Source: Saccharopolyspora elongata (GTDB lineage: Bacteria; Actinomycetota; Actinomycetes; Mycobacteriales; Pseudonocardiaceae). From it: 64,000 nucleotides of DNA. The notes under the pieces were generated by a model that was not told where the DNA came from, did no database searches, and was given only the letters and a program-made list of their open reading frames with translations. The stretch lies in NCBI RefSeq assembly GCF_004348985.1, contig NZ_SMKW01000026.1:1-64000 (forward strand). The letters are read 5' to 3'. Position 1 is the first letter of the stretch. Every line of letters starts with the position of its first letter. Shown in pieces: positions 55,814-64,000 of the stretch. The position numbers were made by a program, and so were the translations under genes.

Positions 55814-58753
55814 GTGGCAGGCAAGGCCCGCGTACATGAGCTCGCCAAAGAGCTCGGTGTTACCAGCAAGGAAGTTCTGAACAAGCTCGCCGAGCAGGGC
55901 GAGTACGTGAAGTCCGCGTCATCCACCGTGGAAGCCCCGGTGGCCCGCAGGCTTCGCGACGCACTCGCCAAGCCCTCGGCGTCGAAGAAGAGCGACGCCG
56001 GCGGAGGCAAGCCCGCTCCGGCAGAACCCAGGCCGTCCCGCGCCGATGCGGCGGCGCCGAAGCCTGGACCCAAGCCCGGCCCGCGCCCCGAGGCGCCGGT
56101 CGGAGAGCGTCCCAAGCCCGGCCCCAAGCCGGGTCCGAAGCCGACCCCCAAGCCCGAGCCGGAGGTCAAGCCGGAGGTCAAGCCGGCTGAGCAGGCACCG
56201 GCCGCCAAGGCGGCCGCGCCGCGTCCGGCGTCCGGCCCCAAGCCGGGTCCGAAGCCCAGCCCGAAGCAGGGTGGCGACGGCGACGCCGGCGTGGTTCCGC
56301 CGCGCCCGAAGGCGCCCAAGCCGGGCCCGCGGCAGCCGCGCGTCGGCAACAACCCGTTCGGCGTTGGCAGCGGAGCGCCGCAGCAGCGGCCGCCGCGGCC
56401 GGGCCCGGGTGGCCGTCAGGGCGGCGGGCAGGGTCCCGGCCGCCAGCACGGCGGTCCCGGTGGCCAGCGTCAGGGCGGCGGTCAGGGTGCCGGCACGGCC
56501 CCGGCCGCGGGCAACGCCCCGCGCGGTGAAGGTGGCTCGCGCCCGAACCCGGGCATGATGCCGCCGCGTCCGAACCCCGGCATGATGCCGCCCCGTCCGC
56601 CGCGCAGCGGTGGCGGTCCCGGCGGTGGCCGCGGTGGCGGCGGCCGTGGCGGTCCGGGCGGTGGCGGCGGTGGCCGTCCCGGCGGTGGCGGCGGTCGTCC
56701 CGGTGGGGGCGGCGGCGGCTTCCGCGGTGGCGGTGGCGGCGGTGCCCCGAGCGGTGCCCCGGCCGGCGGTGGCTTCCGCGGTCGTCCCGGCGGCGGTGGC
56801 CGTCCGGGCGGTCCCGGTGGTCGCGGCGGTGCTGCCGGTGCGTTCGGCCGTCCCGGCGGGCCCGCGAAGCGCGGTCGCAAGTCGAAGCGGCAGAAGCGCC
56901 AGGAGTACATGGAGAACATGCAGGCGCCGTCGGTCGGCGGCGTCCGCCTCCCGCGCGGCAGCGGCGAGACCGTTCGCCTGCGCCGCGGTGCTTCGCTGAC
57001 CGACTTCGCCGAGAAGATCAACGCCAACCCGGCCTCGCTGGTGCAGGCGATGTTCCACCTCGGTGAGATGGTCACCGCGACCCAGTCCGTCTCCGACGAG
57101 GTGCTGGAGCTCCTCGGCCAGGAGATGAACTACAAGATCGAGATGGTCAGTCCGGAGGACGAGGACCGGGAGCTGCTGCAGTCGTTCGACATCAGCTACG
57201 GCGACCCGGGCAGCTCCGAGGACGAGCTGGCGGCGCGCCCGCCGGTGGTGACCGTCATGGGTCACGTCGACCACGGTAAGACGCGACTGCTGGACACCAT
57301 CCGGAAGACGAACGTGCAGGCCGGCGAGGCCGGTGGCATCACCCAGCACATCGGTGCCTACCAGGTCCTCACCGAGCTGGAAGGCAACGAGCGGCCGATC
57401 ACGTTCATCGACACCCCGGGTCACGAGGCGTTCACCGCCATGCGTGCCCGCGGTGCGAAGTCGACCGACATCGCCGTGCTGGTGGTGGCCGCCGACGACG
57501 GCGTCATGCCGCAGACGGTGGAGGCGATCAACCACGCCCAGGCGGCCGGTGTGCCGATCGTGGTCGCGGTGAACAAGATCGACGTCGAGGGTGCGAACCC
57601 GGCGAAGATCCGCCAGCAGCTCACCGAGTACAACCTCGTTGCCGAGGAGTACGGCGGCGACACCATGTTCGTCGACATCTCGGCGAAGCAGGGCACCAAC
57701 ATCGACAACCTGCTCGAGGCGATCCTGCTCACCGCGGACGCGGCGCTGGATCTGCGGGCCAACCCGCACATGCCCGCCCAGGGTGTGGCGATCGAGGCCC
57801 ACCTGGACCGCGGTCGCGGTCCGGTGGCCACGGTGCTGGTGCAGCGGGGCACGCTGCGGGTCGGTGACTCGGTGGTGGCCGGCGACGCCTACGGTCGCGT
57901 CCGCCGGATGATCAATGAGAACGACGAGGACGTCCCCGAGGCGCTGCCGTCGCGGCCGGTGCAGGTCATCGGTTTCACGTCGGTGCCGGGCGCGGGCGAC
58001 ACCTTCCTGGTGGTCGACGAGGACCGGGTCGCCCGGCAGATCGCCGACCGCCGCGGGGCCCGCATCCGCGAGGCGCAGAACGCGGCCAAGCGCAAGCGCG
58101 TCAGCCTCGAGGACCTGGACAAGGTGCTCAAGGAGACCAACCAGCTCAACCTGATCATCAAGGGTGACAACTCGGGTACCGTCGAGGCGCTCGAAGAGTC
58201 CCTGATGAAGATCGAGGTCGGCGAAGAGGTCGAGCTCCGGGTGATCCACCGCGGCGTCGGTGGCATCAACGAGTCGGACATCAACCTCGCCACCGCGGAG
58301 AACACCATCGTCCTGGGCTTCAACGTCCGGGCCGAGGGCAAGGCGGCCGAGGTCGCCAACCGCGAGGGCGTGGAGATCCGGTACTACTCGGTGATCTACC
58401 GGGCGATCGAGGACATCGAGCAGGCCCTCAAGGGCATGCTTAAGCCCGAGTACGAGGAAGTCGAGCTGGGCCGGGCCGAGATCCGCGAGGTCTTCAAGTC
58501 CTCCCGGATCGGCACCATCGCGGGCTGCATGGTCACCGAAGGCATCATCAAGCGCAACGCCAAGGCGCGCCTGCTGCGGGACAACGTGGTCGTCGCCGAG
58601 AACCTCAGCATCAACTCGCTGAAGCGGTTCAAGGACGACGCCACCGAGGTCCGCGAGGGCTTCGAGTGCGGTCTGACCCTGGGGTCGTACAACGACATCA
58701 AGGTCGGCGACGTCATCGAGCCCTACGAGATGCGCGAGAAGCCGCGCGACTGA
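55814..58753 (+). CDS. infB: Translation initiation factor IF-2
   Basis: A protein of 979 residues. GTG 55814 is chosen over ATG 55802 because GAGGAGA lies just before it and the protein then begins [20 protein letters not shown], as in other actinobacteria. Residues about 60-360 are Pro/Lys- then Gly/Arg-rich low complexity. The GTPase domain has GHVDHGKT (about 482), DTPGHEAF and NKID. Domains II-IV follow. It is long because of the glycine-rich linker, common in this group. Confidence 0.96.
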   Translation: MAGKARVHELAKELGVTSKEVLNKLAEQGEYVKSASSTVEAPVARRLRDALAKPSASKKSDAGGGKPAPAEPRPSRADAAAPKPGPKPGPRPEAPVGERPKPGPKPGPKPTPKPEPEVKPEVKPAEQAPAAKAAAPRPASGPKPGPKPSPKQGGDGDAGVVPPRPKAPKPGPRQPRVGNNPFGVGSGAPQQRPPRPGPGGRQGGGQGPGRQHGGPGGQRQGGGQGAGTAPAAGNAPRGEGGSRPNPGMMPPRPNPGMMPPRPPRSGGGPGGGRGGGGRGGPGGGGGGRPGGGGGRPGGGGGGFRGGGGGGAPSGAPAGGGFRGRPGGGGRPGGPGGRGGAAGAFGRPGGPAKRGRKSKRQKRQEYMENMQAPSVGGVRLPRGSGETVRLRRGASLTDFAEKINANPASLVQAMFHLGEMVTATQSVSDEVLELLGQEMNYKIEMVSPEDEDRELLQSFDISYGDPGSSEDELAARPPVVTVMGHVDHGKTRLLDTIRKTNVQAGEAGGITQHIGAYQVLTELEGNERPITFIDTPGHEAFTAMRARGAKSTDIAVLVVAADDGVMPQTVEAINHAQAAGVPIVVAVNKIDVEGANPAKIRQQLTEYNLVAEEYGGDTMFVDISAKQGTNIDNLLEAILLTADAALDLRANPHMPAQGVAIEAHLDRGRGPVATVLVQRGTLRVGDSVVAGDAYGRVRRMINENDEDVPEALPSRPVQVIGFTSVPGAGDTFLVVDEDRVARQIADRRGARIREAQNAAKRKRVSLEDLDKVLKETNQLNLIIKGDNSGTVEALEESLMKIEVGEEVELRVIHRGVGGINESDINLATAENTIVLGFNVRAEGKAAEVANREGVEIRYYSVIYRAIEDIEQALKGMLKPEYEEVELGRAEIREVFKSSRIGTIAGCMVTEGIIKRNAKARLLRDNVVVAENLSINSLKRFKDDATEVREGFECGLTLGSYNDIKVGDVIEPYEMREKPRD

Positions 58754-58763
58754 GCCGGTGCTG

Positions 58764-58795
58764 CGCAGGGGGTCGTCACTCGACGGCCCCCTGCG
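58764..58795 (+). terminator. Hairpin after infB
   Basis: CGCAGGGGGTCG (58764-58775) pairs with CGACGGCCCCCTGCG (58781-58795), an 11-12-pair stem with one bulge, 11 bp after the infB stop. There is no T-tract, so it may be a partial terminator or an mRNA 3'-end stabiliser within the operon. Confidence 0.5.
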
Positions 58796-58826
58796 TGCCG
58801 GTTCGCCCCCGCGGTGAGGAACACCC

Positions 58827-59120
58827 ATGTACGTCGGTGTACTCGAACTGGACGTCCTCCTCGGCGACGTCCACTCCCTGAAGCAGAAGCGCGCTGTCGT
58901 GCGGCCCGTGGTGGCCGAGTTGCGGCGGCGCTTCGAGGTTGCCGTCGCCGAGGCCGGGAACCAGGACTTGCACCGCCGCGCGCTGCTGGGCGTCGCGGCC
59001 GTCTCCGGCGACGCCGCGCACGTGCGCGAAGTGCTGGAAGCGTGCGAGCGGTTGGTCGCTGCACGCCCCGAACTGGAACTGCTCTCCGCCCGCCAGCGCA
59101 TGCTCGGGCCGGAGGACTAG
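58827..59120 (+). CDS. DUF503/YlxP-like protein
   Basis: A protein of 97 residues. MYVGVLELDVLLGDVHSLKQ and KRAVVRPVVAELRRRFEVAV define the family. YlxP homologues sit between infB and rbfA in many Gram-positives and are linked to ribosome assembly by context. Here it occupies that same place, so the gene order supports the call. Confidence 0.9.
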   Translation: MYVGVLELDVLLGDVHSLKQKRAVVRPVVAELRRRFEVAVAEAGNQDLHRRALLGVAAVSGDAAHVREVLEACERLVAARPELELLSARQRMLGPED

Positions 59121-59236
59121 GAACTCTTCGTGGTCGTTCTGCGCGAGAACCCGCGGCGGCGCGAGTCGAGTCCCACACCGCAAGCGGCTAGCGCCGCTTT
59201 TCAGACGAACTGAACTTTCCCCGAAGGAGGTGCGCC

Positions 59237-59737
59237 GTGGCTGATACGGCGCGCGCCCGCAAACTCGCCAAGCGCATCGCCCAGATCGTGGCATCCGGGC
59301 TGGAGCACGAGGTGAAGGACCCGCGGCTGGCGATGGTGACGGTCACCGACGCGCGGGTCACCCCCGATCTGCGGGATGCCACTGTCTACTACACCGTGTT
59401 CGGCGACGACGCCGACTACGCCTCCACCGCGGCCGCGCTGGCGAGCGCGGCCGGGGTGCTGCGTTCCCGGGTCGGGCAGCAGACCGGCGTCCGGTTCACC
59501 CCGACGCTGACCTTCGTCGCGGACACCGTGCCGGACAACGCGCGGCGGATGGAGGAACTGCTCGCCAAGGCCAAGGAGGCCGACGAGGAGGTCGCCCGGT
59601 TGGCCTCCGGAGCGTCGCCGGCCGGCGACGCCGATCCGTACCGAGCCAGCACCGACGATGACGAGTTCGCCACCGACGGTGCCGACGAGGGGTCGTTTTC
59701 CGACGCCGATGTGCGTCGTGGGCCACAGAGTGGTTGA
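59237..59737 (+). CDS. rbfA: Ribosome-binding factor A
   Basis: A protein of 166 residues from GTG 59237 with an excellent AAGGAGGTG site. The KH-like core shows [20 protein letters not shown] and [20 protein letters not shown]. The C-terminal 45 residues are acidic and unconserved. RbfA assists 16S rRNA processing and cold adaptation. Confidence 0.95.
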   Translation: MADTARARKLAKRIAQIVASGLEHEVKDPRLAMVTVTDARVTPDLRDATVYYTVFGDDADYASTAAALASAAGVLRSRVGQQTGVRFTPTLTFVADTVPDNARRMEELLAKAKEADEEVARLASGASPAGDADPYRASTDDDEFATDGADEGSFSDADVRRGPQSG

Positions 59738-59808
59738 GTCGCAGCTCAGCATCAGGTGCGTTGGACGTCGGCGGCCGGAACGGCCACCGATGTCGTGGAG
59801 GTGAACCT

Positions 59809-60858
59809 GTGCGCGGGCAACCCGATAGCGGCCGCACCGGCGGCGGCCAACCGGTCGCCGTCGATCCGGTCGAGCAAGCCGTAGCCGAGGCCGCTCGCAA
59901 GCTGTCCGAGGCCTCGGACGTGACGTTGTTCGCGCACATCAACCCGGACGCGGACGCGCTCGGCAGCGCGCTGGCGCTGGGCCGGGCGTTGCGGCGGCGC
60001 GGGTGTGCGGTCCGGGTGTCCTTCGGGATGCCGGACCTGCCGCCGATCTCGCTGCGCGATCTGGACGGCGACGATCTGGTGGTGCCGGCGGACGAGGTGC
60101 CCGCCGCGCCGCCGGTGCTCGTCGTCTGCGACACCGGGAGCCTGCAGCGGCTCGGCAAGCTCGCCGATCGGGTCGACGCGACGATCGCCGCAGGCGGCGA
60201 CGTCATCGTGATCGATCACCACGTGTCGAACACCCGCTACGGCACGCTGCACGTCGTCGACGAGCACGCCGAGGCGACGGTGATGATCGTGCTCCGGCTG
60301 CTCGACGAGCTCGGCGCGGAACTCGACCTGCCGACCGCGCGGTGCCTCTACGCGGGCCTGGTCACCGACACCCGGTCGTTCCGGCGCGCCAGCGCGTCGA
60401 CGCACCGCGCGGCGGCGCGGCTGCTGGAGGCCGGGGTCGACCCGGAGGCGACGACGCGGCCACTGCTGGACACGCATCCGTTCGCCTGGATGAACATGCT
60501 GTCCGTGGTGCTGGGCGAGGCCCAGCTGGAGCCGACCGCGGCGCAGGGCCTCGGGTTCGTGCACGCGACGGTCCGGCTTGCCCATTCCGACGGGCTGCGC
60601 AGCGAGGACGTGGACAGCGTCATCGACGTGGTGCGCACGACGAGCGAGGCCGAGGTCGCCGCGGTGCTCAAGGAGACCGCGCCGGATCACTGGTCGGTGT
60701 CGTTGCGCTCGGACAGCCGCGTCGACGTCGGCCACGCGGCGGCGGCCTGCGGCGGTGGCGGGCACCGGCTCGCCTCCGGTTTCACGGCGCAGGGCCCGGC
60801 GGAGGAGATCATCGCGGCGATGCGCAAGGCCCTCGACGAGGCCCCGCTCCTGGACTGA
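59809..60858 (+). CDS. DHH-family phosphoesterase (NrnA-type oligoribonuclease/pAp phosphatase)
   Basis: A protein of 349 residues from GTG 59809 (GGAGGT six bases upstream). The DHH motifs are FAHINPDADALGSALALG, VVCDTGSL and IVIDHHVSNTRYG, followed by the DHHA1 RNA-binding end with CGGGGHRLASGF. NrnA degrades short oligoribonucleotides and hydrolyses 3'-phosphoadenosine 5'-phosphate. Its place after rbfA is conserved in actinobacteria. Confidence 0.92.
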   Translation: MRGQPDSGRTGGGQPVAVDPVEQAVAEAARKLSEASDVTLFAHINPDADALGSALALGRALRRRGCAVRVSFGMPDLPPISLRDLDGDDLVVPADEVPAAPPVLVVCDTGSLQRLGKLADRVDATIAAGGDVIVIDHHVSNTRYGTLHVVDEHAEATVMIVLRLLDELGAELDLPTARCLYAGLVTDTRSFRRASASTHRAAARLLEAGVDPEATTRPLLDTHPFAWMNMLSVVLGEAQLEPTAAQGLGFVHATVRLAHSDGLRSEDVDSVIDVVRTTSEAEVAAVLKETAPDHWSVSLRSDSRVDVGHAAAACGGGGHRLASGFTAQGPAEEIIAAMRKALDEAPLLD

Positions 60859-60880
60859 CGCCCGCTCGCGGCGGAGTACC

Positions 60881-61024
60881 TCCGCAATTTCCATTGAAAT
60901 CGAACCTTCGATTTCAATGGAAATTGCGGAACATCGGCGTGTCGGACCACGACACGCCGACGGCTGTGGACAACTCCCGCAATTTCAATGGAAATCGGAC
61001 CTCTGATTTCCATTGAAATTGCGG
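60881..61024. repeat. Complete composite palindromic repeat, family A
   Basis: The best-preserved copy. Palindrome 1 has exact 24-base arms (60881-60904 and 60907-60930, loop CC). The inner inverted repeat TCGGCGTGTCG (60934-60944) pairs with CGACACGCCGA (60950-60960). TGTGGACAA (60965-60973) follows. Palindrome 2 has arms 60977-60996 and 61005-61024, exact over 20 bases. It lies between convergent genes, 22 bp from the DHH stop and 13 bp from the CGNR stop. Confidence 0.9.
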
Positions 61025-61037
61025 ACGATGCTGGGCG

Positions 61038-61565
61038 TCAGGTTCGGCGGCGGGCTCGGAAGGCCGCGACGTGCATGCGGTTCGCGCAGCGGGGGCTGCA
61101 GAAGCGCTTGGCCTGGTTCGTCGACGTGTCCAGGAAGTAGGTGTAGCAGCCCTCCGCCCCGCAGCGCCCCCAGCGCGTCGTGCCGTGCTGGACCACGCCC
61201 TGCGCCAGGCCCCACGCGGCCGCCGCAGCGACTTCGTCGACCGCCGGTGCGTCCGGACCGGCGACGTGGACGTGCCAGTTCGGGGTGCCGTCGTGGCTGC
61301 CGTGCCCGGAAAGCCTGGGCCGGGGCGGGTGCGCCGACAGCAGGGCGTTGATCTCGGCGAGCACCGTCTCGCCGTCGTCGGCCACCATCGCGTCCAGCGC
61401 CCGGCGCAGCCCGGCCCCCACCGAGCGCAGGAGCGGCAGGTCGTTCGCGTGGAGCCGGTCGGCCCACCAGGGCTCGTCGTGGAGCGCGGCGCGCACCGCG
61501 TCGAGGCTGCTCAGATCGGCGTTTGCGATCCGCAGCGCAACGGCGGCGTAATCAGCGTTGTCCAT
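61038..61565 (-). CDS. CGNR zinc-finger protein
   Basis: A protein of 175 residues. The N-terminal part is the ABATE domain (small stress-related fold). The C-terminal CGNR finger is GRCGAEGCYTYFLDTS followed by KRFCSPRCANRMHVAAF, with all four Cys present. These are presumed transcription regulators or stress factors. It is divergent from the MATE gene across 69 bp. Confidence 0.88.
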   Translation of the reverse strand: MDNADYAAVALRIANADLSSLDAVRAALHDEPWWADRLHANDLPLLRSVGAGLRRALDAMVADDGETVLAEINALLSAHPPRPRLSGHGSHDGTPNWHVHVAGPDAPAVDEVAAAAAWGLAQGVVQHGTTRWGRCGAEGCYTYFLDTSTNQAKRFCSPRCANRMHVAAFRARRRT

Positions 61566-61634
61566 CAGTGGTCCTTACCAGTACCCTTGGCCGTCAGGGG
61601 CGAATCCGCCGATCACAGCTTACAAGGAGACAGG

Positions 61635-62963
61635 GTGCCGGATCTGGGGGAGCGCGTATCGCCGCGCCGAGTGCTGGCGCTCGCGGTGCCCGCGCTCGGC
61701 GTGCTGGCCGCCGAACCGCTGTACGTGCTCGTGGACACGGCCGTGGTCGGTCACCTCGGAGCGGTGCCGCTCGCCGGGCTCGCGCTGGGCGGCACGCTGT
61801 TCACCCTGGTGTCGAGCCAGCTGACGTTCCTGAGCTACGGAACCACCGCGCGCACCGCTCGGCTGCACGGCGCCGGGCGCCGCAAGGACGCCGTCGCGGA
61901 GGGCGTGCAGGCCACCTGGCTGGGCGTCATCGTCGGCGTCGTTCTCATGCTGCTCGCGCAGCTGCTGGCCGTTCCGATCGCGGAGCTGATGGCGGGCCCC
62001 GGGCCGATCGCCGATGCGGCCGCGATCTGGATGCGCATCGCGCTGTGCGGTGCGCCGATGGTGCTGATCACCATGGCCGGCAACGGCTGGATGCGCGGCG
62101 TGCAGGACACCGCGCGGCCGCTCCGGTACGTGCTGGTGGGCAACGGTGTTTCCGCCGTGCTGTGCCCGCTTTTCGTCTACCCCTTCGGCTGGGGTCTGGA
62201 GGGTTCGGCGGTCGCGAACCTGATCGGCCAGACGATCGCCGCCGCGCTGTTCGTGCGCGCGCTGTTCGTCGAGCGGGTGCCGCTGAAGCCGGAGCTCGCG
62301 AAGATGCGAGCCCAGCTCGGGCTCGGCCGCGACCTGGTGCTGCGGACGCTGGCGTTCCAGGCGTGCTTCCTGTCGGCGACGTCCGTGGCGGCGCGGACCG
62401 GCGCGGAAGCCGCGGCGGCGCACCAGGTCGTGTGGCAGCTGTGGGCGTTCCTGGCGCTCGTGCTCGACTCGTTGGCCATCGCGGCGCAGTCGTTGGTCGG
62501 CGCGGCGCTCGGGGCCGGTTCCGCGCCTCGCGCCAAGGGAATCGCCCGGCAGGTCACCTGGTACAGCCTGGGGTTCGGCATCGTGCTCGGGTTGGTGTTC
62601 GCGGTGCTCTCCGGCCCGCTGCCGACGTTGTTCACCACGGACGGCGCGGTGCTGGCGGCGATCCCGCACGCGTGGTGGTTCTTCGTGCTCATGCAGCCGG
62701 TTGCGGGCGTGGTGTTCGCGCTGGACGGGGTGTTGCTCGGCGCCGGTGATGCCGCCTACCTGCGAACCGCGACGTTGCTGAGCGCGGCCATCGGCTACCT
62801 GCCGCTGATCTGGTTGTCGCTGGCGTTCGGCTGGGGCCTGGTGGGGATCTGGACCGGGCTGACCCTGTTCATGGTCCTGCGGCTGATCACGCTGCTGCTG
62901 AGGGCCCGCTCCGGCCGCTGGGCCGTCGTCGGCGCCACCCGGGCCGAAGCCACCGCGGGGTGA
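61635..62963 (+). CDS. MATE-family efflux protein (DinF type)
   Basis: A protein of 442 residues from GTG 61635 with AAGGAGA seven bases upstream. Twelve membrane helices in two halves include PLYVLVDTAVVGHLGAVPLA at the start, a MATE signature, and QSLVGAALGAGSAPRAKGIA in the second half. DinF-like MATE genes follow rbfA and precede truB in actinobacterial operons. The substrate is unknown, probably cationic drugs or oxidative-stress products. Confidence 0.92.
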   Translation: MPDLGERVSPRRVLALAVPALGVLAAEPLYVLVDTAVVGHLGAVPLAGLALGGTLFTLVSSQLTFLSYGTTARTARLHGAGRRKDAVAEGVQATWLGVIVGVVLMLLAQLLAVPIAELMAGPGPIADAAAIWMRIALCGAPMVLITMAGNGWMRGVQDTARPLRYVLVGNGVSAVLCPLFVYPFGWGLEGSAVANLIGQTIAAALFVRALFVERVPLKPELAKMRAQLGLGRDLVLRTLAFQACFLSATSVAARTGAEAAAAHQVVWQLWAFLALVLDSLAIAAQSLVGAALGAGSAPRAKGIARQVTWYSLGFGIVLGLVFAVLSGPLPTLFTTDGAVLAAIPHAWWFFVLMQPVAGVVFALDGVLLGAGDAAYLRTATLLSAAIGYLPLIWLSLAFGWGLVGIWTGLTLFMVLRLITLLLRARSGRWAVVGATRAEATAG

Positions 62964-62979
62964 TCCCCCGCCGCGCGGG

Positions 62980-63477
62980 TCACTGCCAGAACCAGGACTG
63001 CTCCCGGACCTGGCGGTAGGCCTCGCGGCGGCGCTCCGAGTCGAGGCGCTGGATGTAGACCATGCCGTCGAGGTGGTCCGTCTCGTGCTGGAGGCAGCGC
63101 GCCATCAGGCCGCTGCCCGACACCGTGACCGGCTCGTTGTCCGCGTCCACGCCGCGCACCACCGCGTGCTGGGCGCGGCGGGTTTCGAACCCGAGCCCGG
63201 GCAGCGACAGGCACGCCTCCACGTCGTCATGCACCTCGTCGGAGAGTTCGACGATCTCCGGGTTGACGACGTACCCGATCTCGCCGTCGACGCGATAGCT
63301 GAACGCCCGCACCCCGACGCCGATCTGCGGCGCGGCGACCCCGGCGTGCCCGGGCGCGTCGACGGTGTCCAGCAGGTCCGCGACGATCGAGCGCAGCCGC
63401 TGGTCGAAGACCGTGACCGGCTCGGCCGCCATGCGCAGCACCGGGTCGCCGAAGCGCCGGATCGGTCGGAATGCCAC
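62980..63477 (-). CDS. def: Peptide deformylase
   Basis: A protein of 165 residues. The three metalloenzyme motifs are GVAAPQIG (46-53), EACLSLPG (87-94) and QHETDHLDG (130-138). Motif 2 reads EACLS rather than the usual EGCLS; the Cys ligand and both His are intact. It removes the formyl group from nascent proteins. It is on the strand opposite to the translation operon, convergent with the MATE gene and divergent from truB. Confidence 0.93.
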   Translation of the reverse strand: MAFRPIRRFGDPVLRMAAEPVTVFDQRLRSIVADLLDTVDAPGHAGVAAPQIGVGVRAFSYRVDGEIGYVVNPEIVELSDEVHDDVEACLSLPGLGFETRRAQHAVVRGVDADNEPVTVSGSGLMARCLQHETDHLDGMVYIQRLDSERRREAYRQVREQSWFWQ

Positions 63478-63549
63478 CCCTGACCTCCTCGCAGTTCCGC
63501 CGCCACCCTAGCGACGCGCGCCGCGCCGGGTCGGGGAAGATGTCTCCTC

Positions 63550-64000
63550 GTGTCCGAGCACTCCCGCAAAACGCGTCCCACCGTTCCACCCGGCCTGCTG
63601 GTGATCGACAAGCCGGCGGGGATGACCTCGCACGACGTCGTGTCGCGGGTCCGCCGCATCATGGGCACCCGCCGCGTCGGGCACGCCGGGACGCTGGACC
63701 CGATGGCCACCGGGGTGCTGGTGCTGGGCCTGGAGCGGGCCACCAAGCTGCTCGGCCACCTCGCCCTGGACACCAAGGCGTACCTGGCGACGATCCGGCT
63801 GGGCGCGGCCACCACCACCGACGACGCCGAGGGCGACGTGGTGTCCGAAGCGGACGCCTCCGGGGTGGACGAGGAGGCGGTCCGGGCCGGGATCGCGGAG
63901 CTGACCGGCGACATCCAGCAGGTGCCCAGCGCGGTCAGCGCCGTGAAGATCAACGGCCGCCGCGCCTACGAGATGGTGCGCAACGGCGAGACCGTCGAGC
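63550..64000 (+). CDS. truB: tRNA pseudouridine-55 synthase (3' end cut off)
   Basis: The first 150 residues are visible from GTG 63550. [20 protein letters not shown] and [18 protein letters not shown] are TruB signatures, with the catalytic Asp in GTLDP (about residue 50), and [20 protein letters not shown] follows. It converts U55 of tRNAs to pseudouridine. The gene runs off the right edge. Confidence 0.95.
   Translation, partial: MSEHSRKTRPTVPPGLLVIDKPAGMTSHDVVSRVRRIMGTRRVGHAGTLDPMATGVLVLGLERATKLLGHLALDTKAYLATIRLGAATTTDDAEGDVVSEADASGVDEEAVRAGIAELTGDIQQVPSAVSAVKINGRRAYEMVRNGETVE

Noticed and set aside
55919..59101. A 1060-codon frame antisense to infB
   Set aside because: Thr/Ala/Arg-rich low complexity opposite the Gly-rich linker of IF-2; no start context and no recognisable domain.

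Overview
The window is high-GC DNA (about 70 percent or more) with dense actinobacterial coding, many GTG starts and ATGA/GTGA overlaps. EspG-, EspC- and WXG100-type proteins, DUF3558 and DUF1876 proteins, a 6C RNA and an F420-type oxidoreductase point to an actinomycete of the Pseudonocardiaceae, most like Saccharopolyspora or Amycolatopsis. That genus-level statement is inference. I saw no tRNA, rRNA, CRISPR array, prophage or full transposase gene.

Layout. 1-1640 (minus) and 5761-9061 (plus) are two accessory type VII (ESX) modules: small helical WXG/EspC proteins, a DUF3558 lipoprotein, a glycine-rich WXG protein and the EspG chaperone, without the ESX core machinery. Between them lie an ElaA-type acetyltransferase, two decayed gene fragments, a cobalamin riboswitch with a ChlI-ChlD chelatase gene, and a 6C RNA. 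About 9.1-38.8 kb is an unusually complete corrin-ring locus: cobO, cobB, cobM, cobL and a cbiG-cbiH fusion on the plus strand; a NiCoT metal transporter and a cysG-like SUMT/precorrin-2 dehydrogenase; cobN (minus); cobG-cobH-cobIJ; cobK; cbiD; then a second cobL-cobM pair (minus). Three cobalamin riboswitches (two plus, one minus) precede the ChlI-ChlD gene, the transporter and cobN, so cobalt uptake and cobalt insertion look like the B12-feedback points. An aromatic amino acid decarboxylase, a two-component system and an EamA exporter with a frameshifted LysR gene sit inside the locus at 16.5-23.2 kb.

38.8-53.4 kb is housekeeping and miscellaneous: an F420-dependent biliverdin reductase-like protein, a DEAD-box helicase, a RIO kinase, YaaA, a DUF559 protein, a P450, proS, a HAD phosphatase, an MHS transporter, YjbQ, a class V aminotransferase and a DUF4439/lipoprotein pair. 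53.6-64 kb is the conserved rimP-nusA-ylxR-infB-DUF503-rbfA-DHH-MATE-truB translation group, with a CGNR zinc-finger gene and def on the opposite strand.

The most notable unexplained structure is a family of AT-rich long palindromes (core GCAATTTCCATTGAAATCG and its complement) at seven loci, each within about 50 bp of a stop codon. Three copies are composite: two palindromes flank a second inverted repeat and a DnaA-box-like TGTGGACAA, which is degenerate in one of them. One copy is split by a 249-bp MITE-like insertion with a 6-bp target duplication. A second family pairs TTTCGCGCGAAA palindromes at a fixed 41-bp centre spacing. Also notable are duplicated late corrin methylases, a histone-like tail on one CobM, and a VOC gene whose 3' end is replaced by a copy of the cbiD tail.
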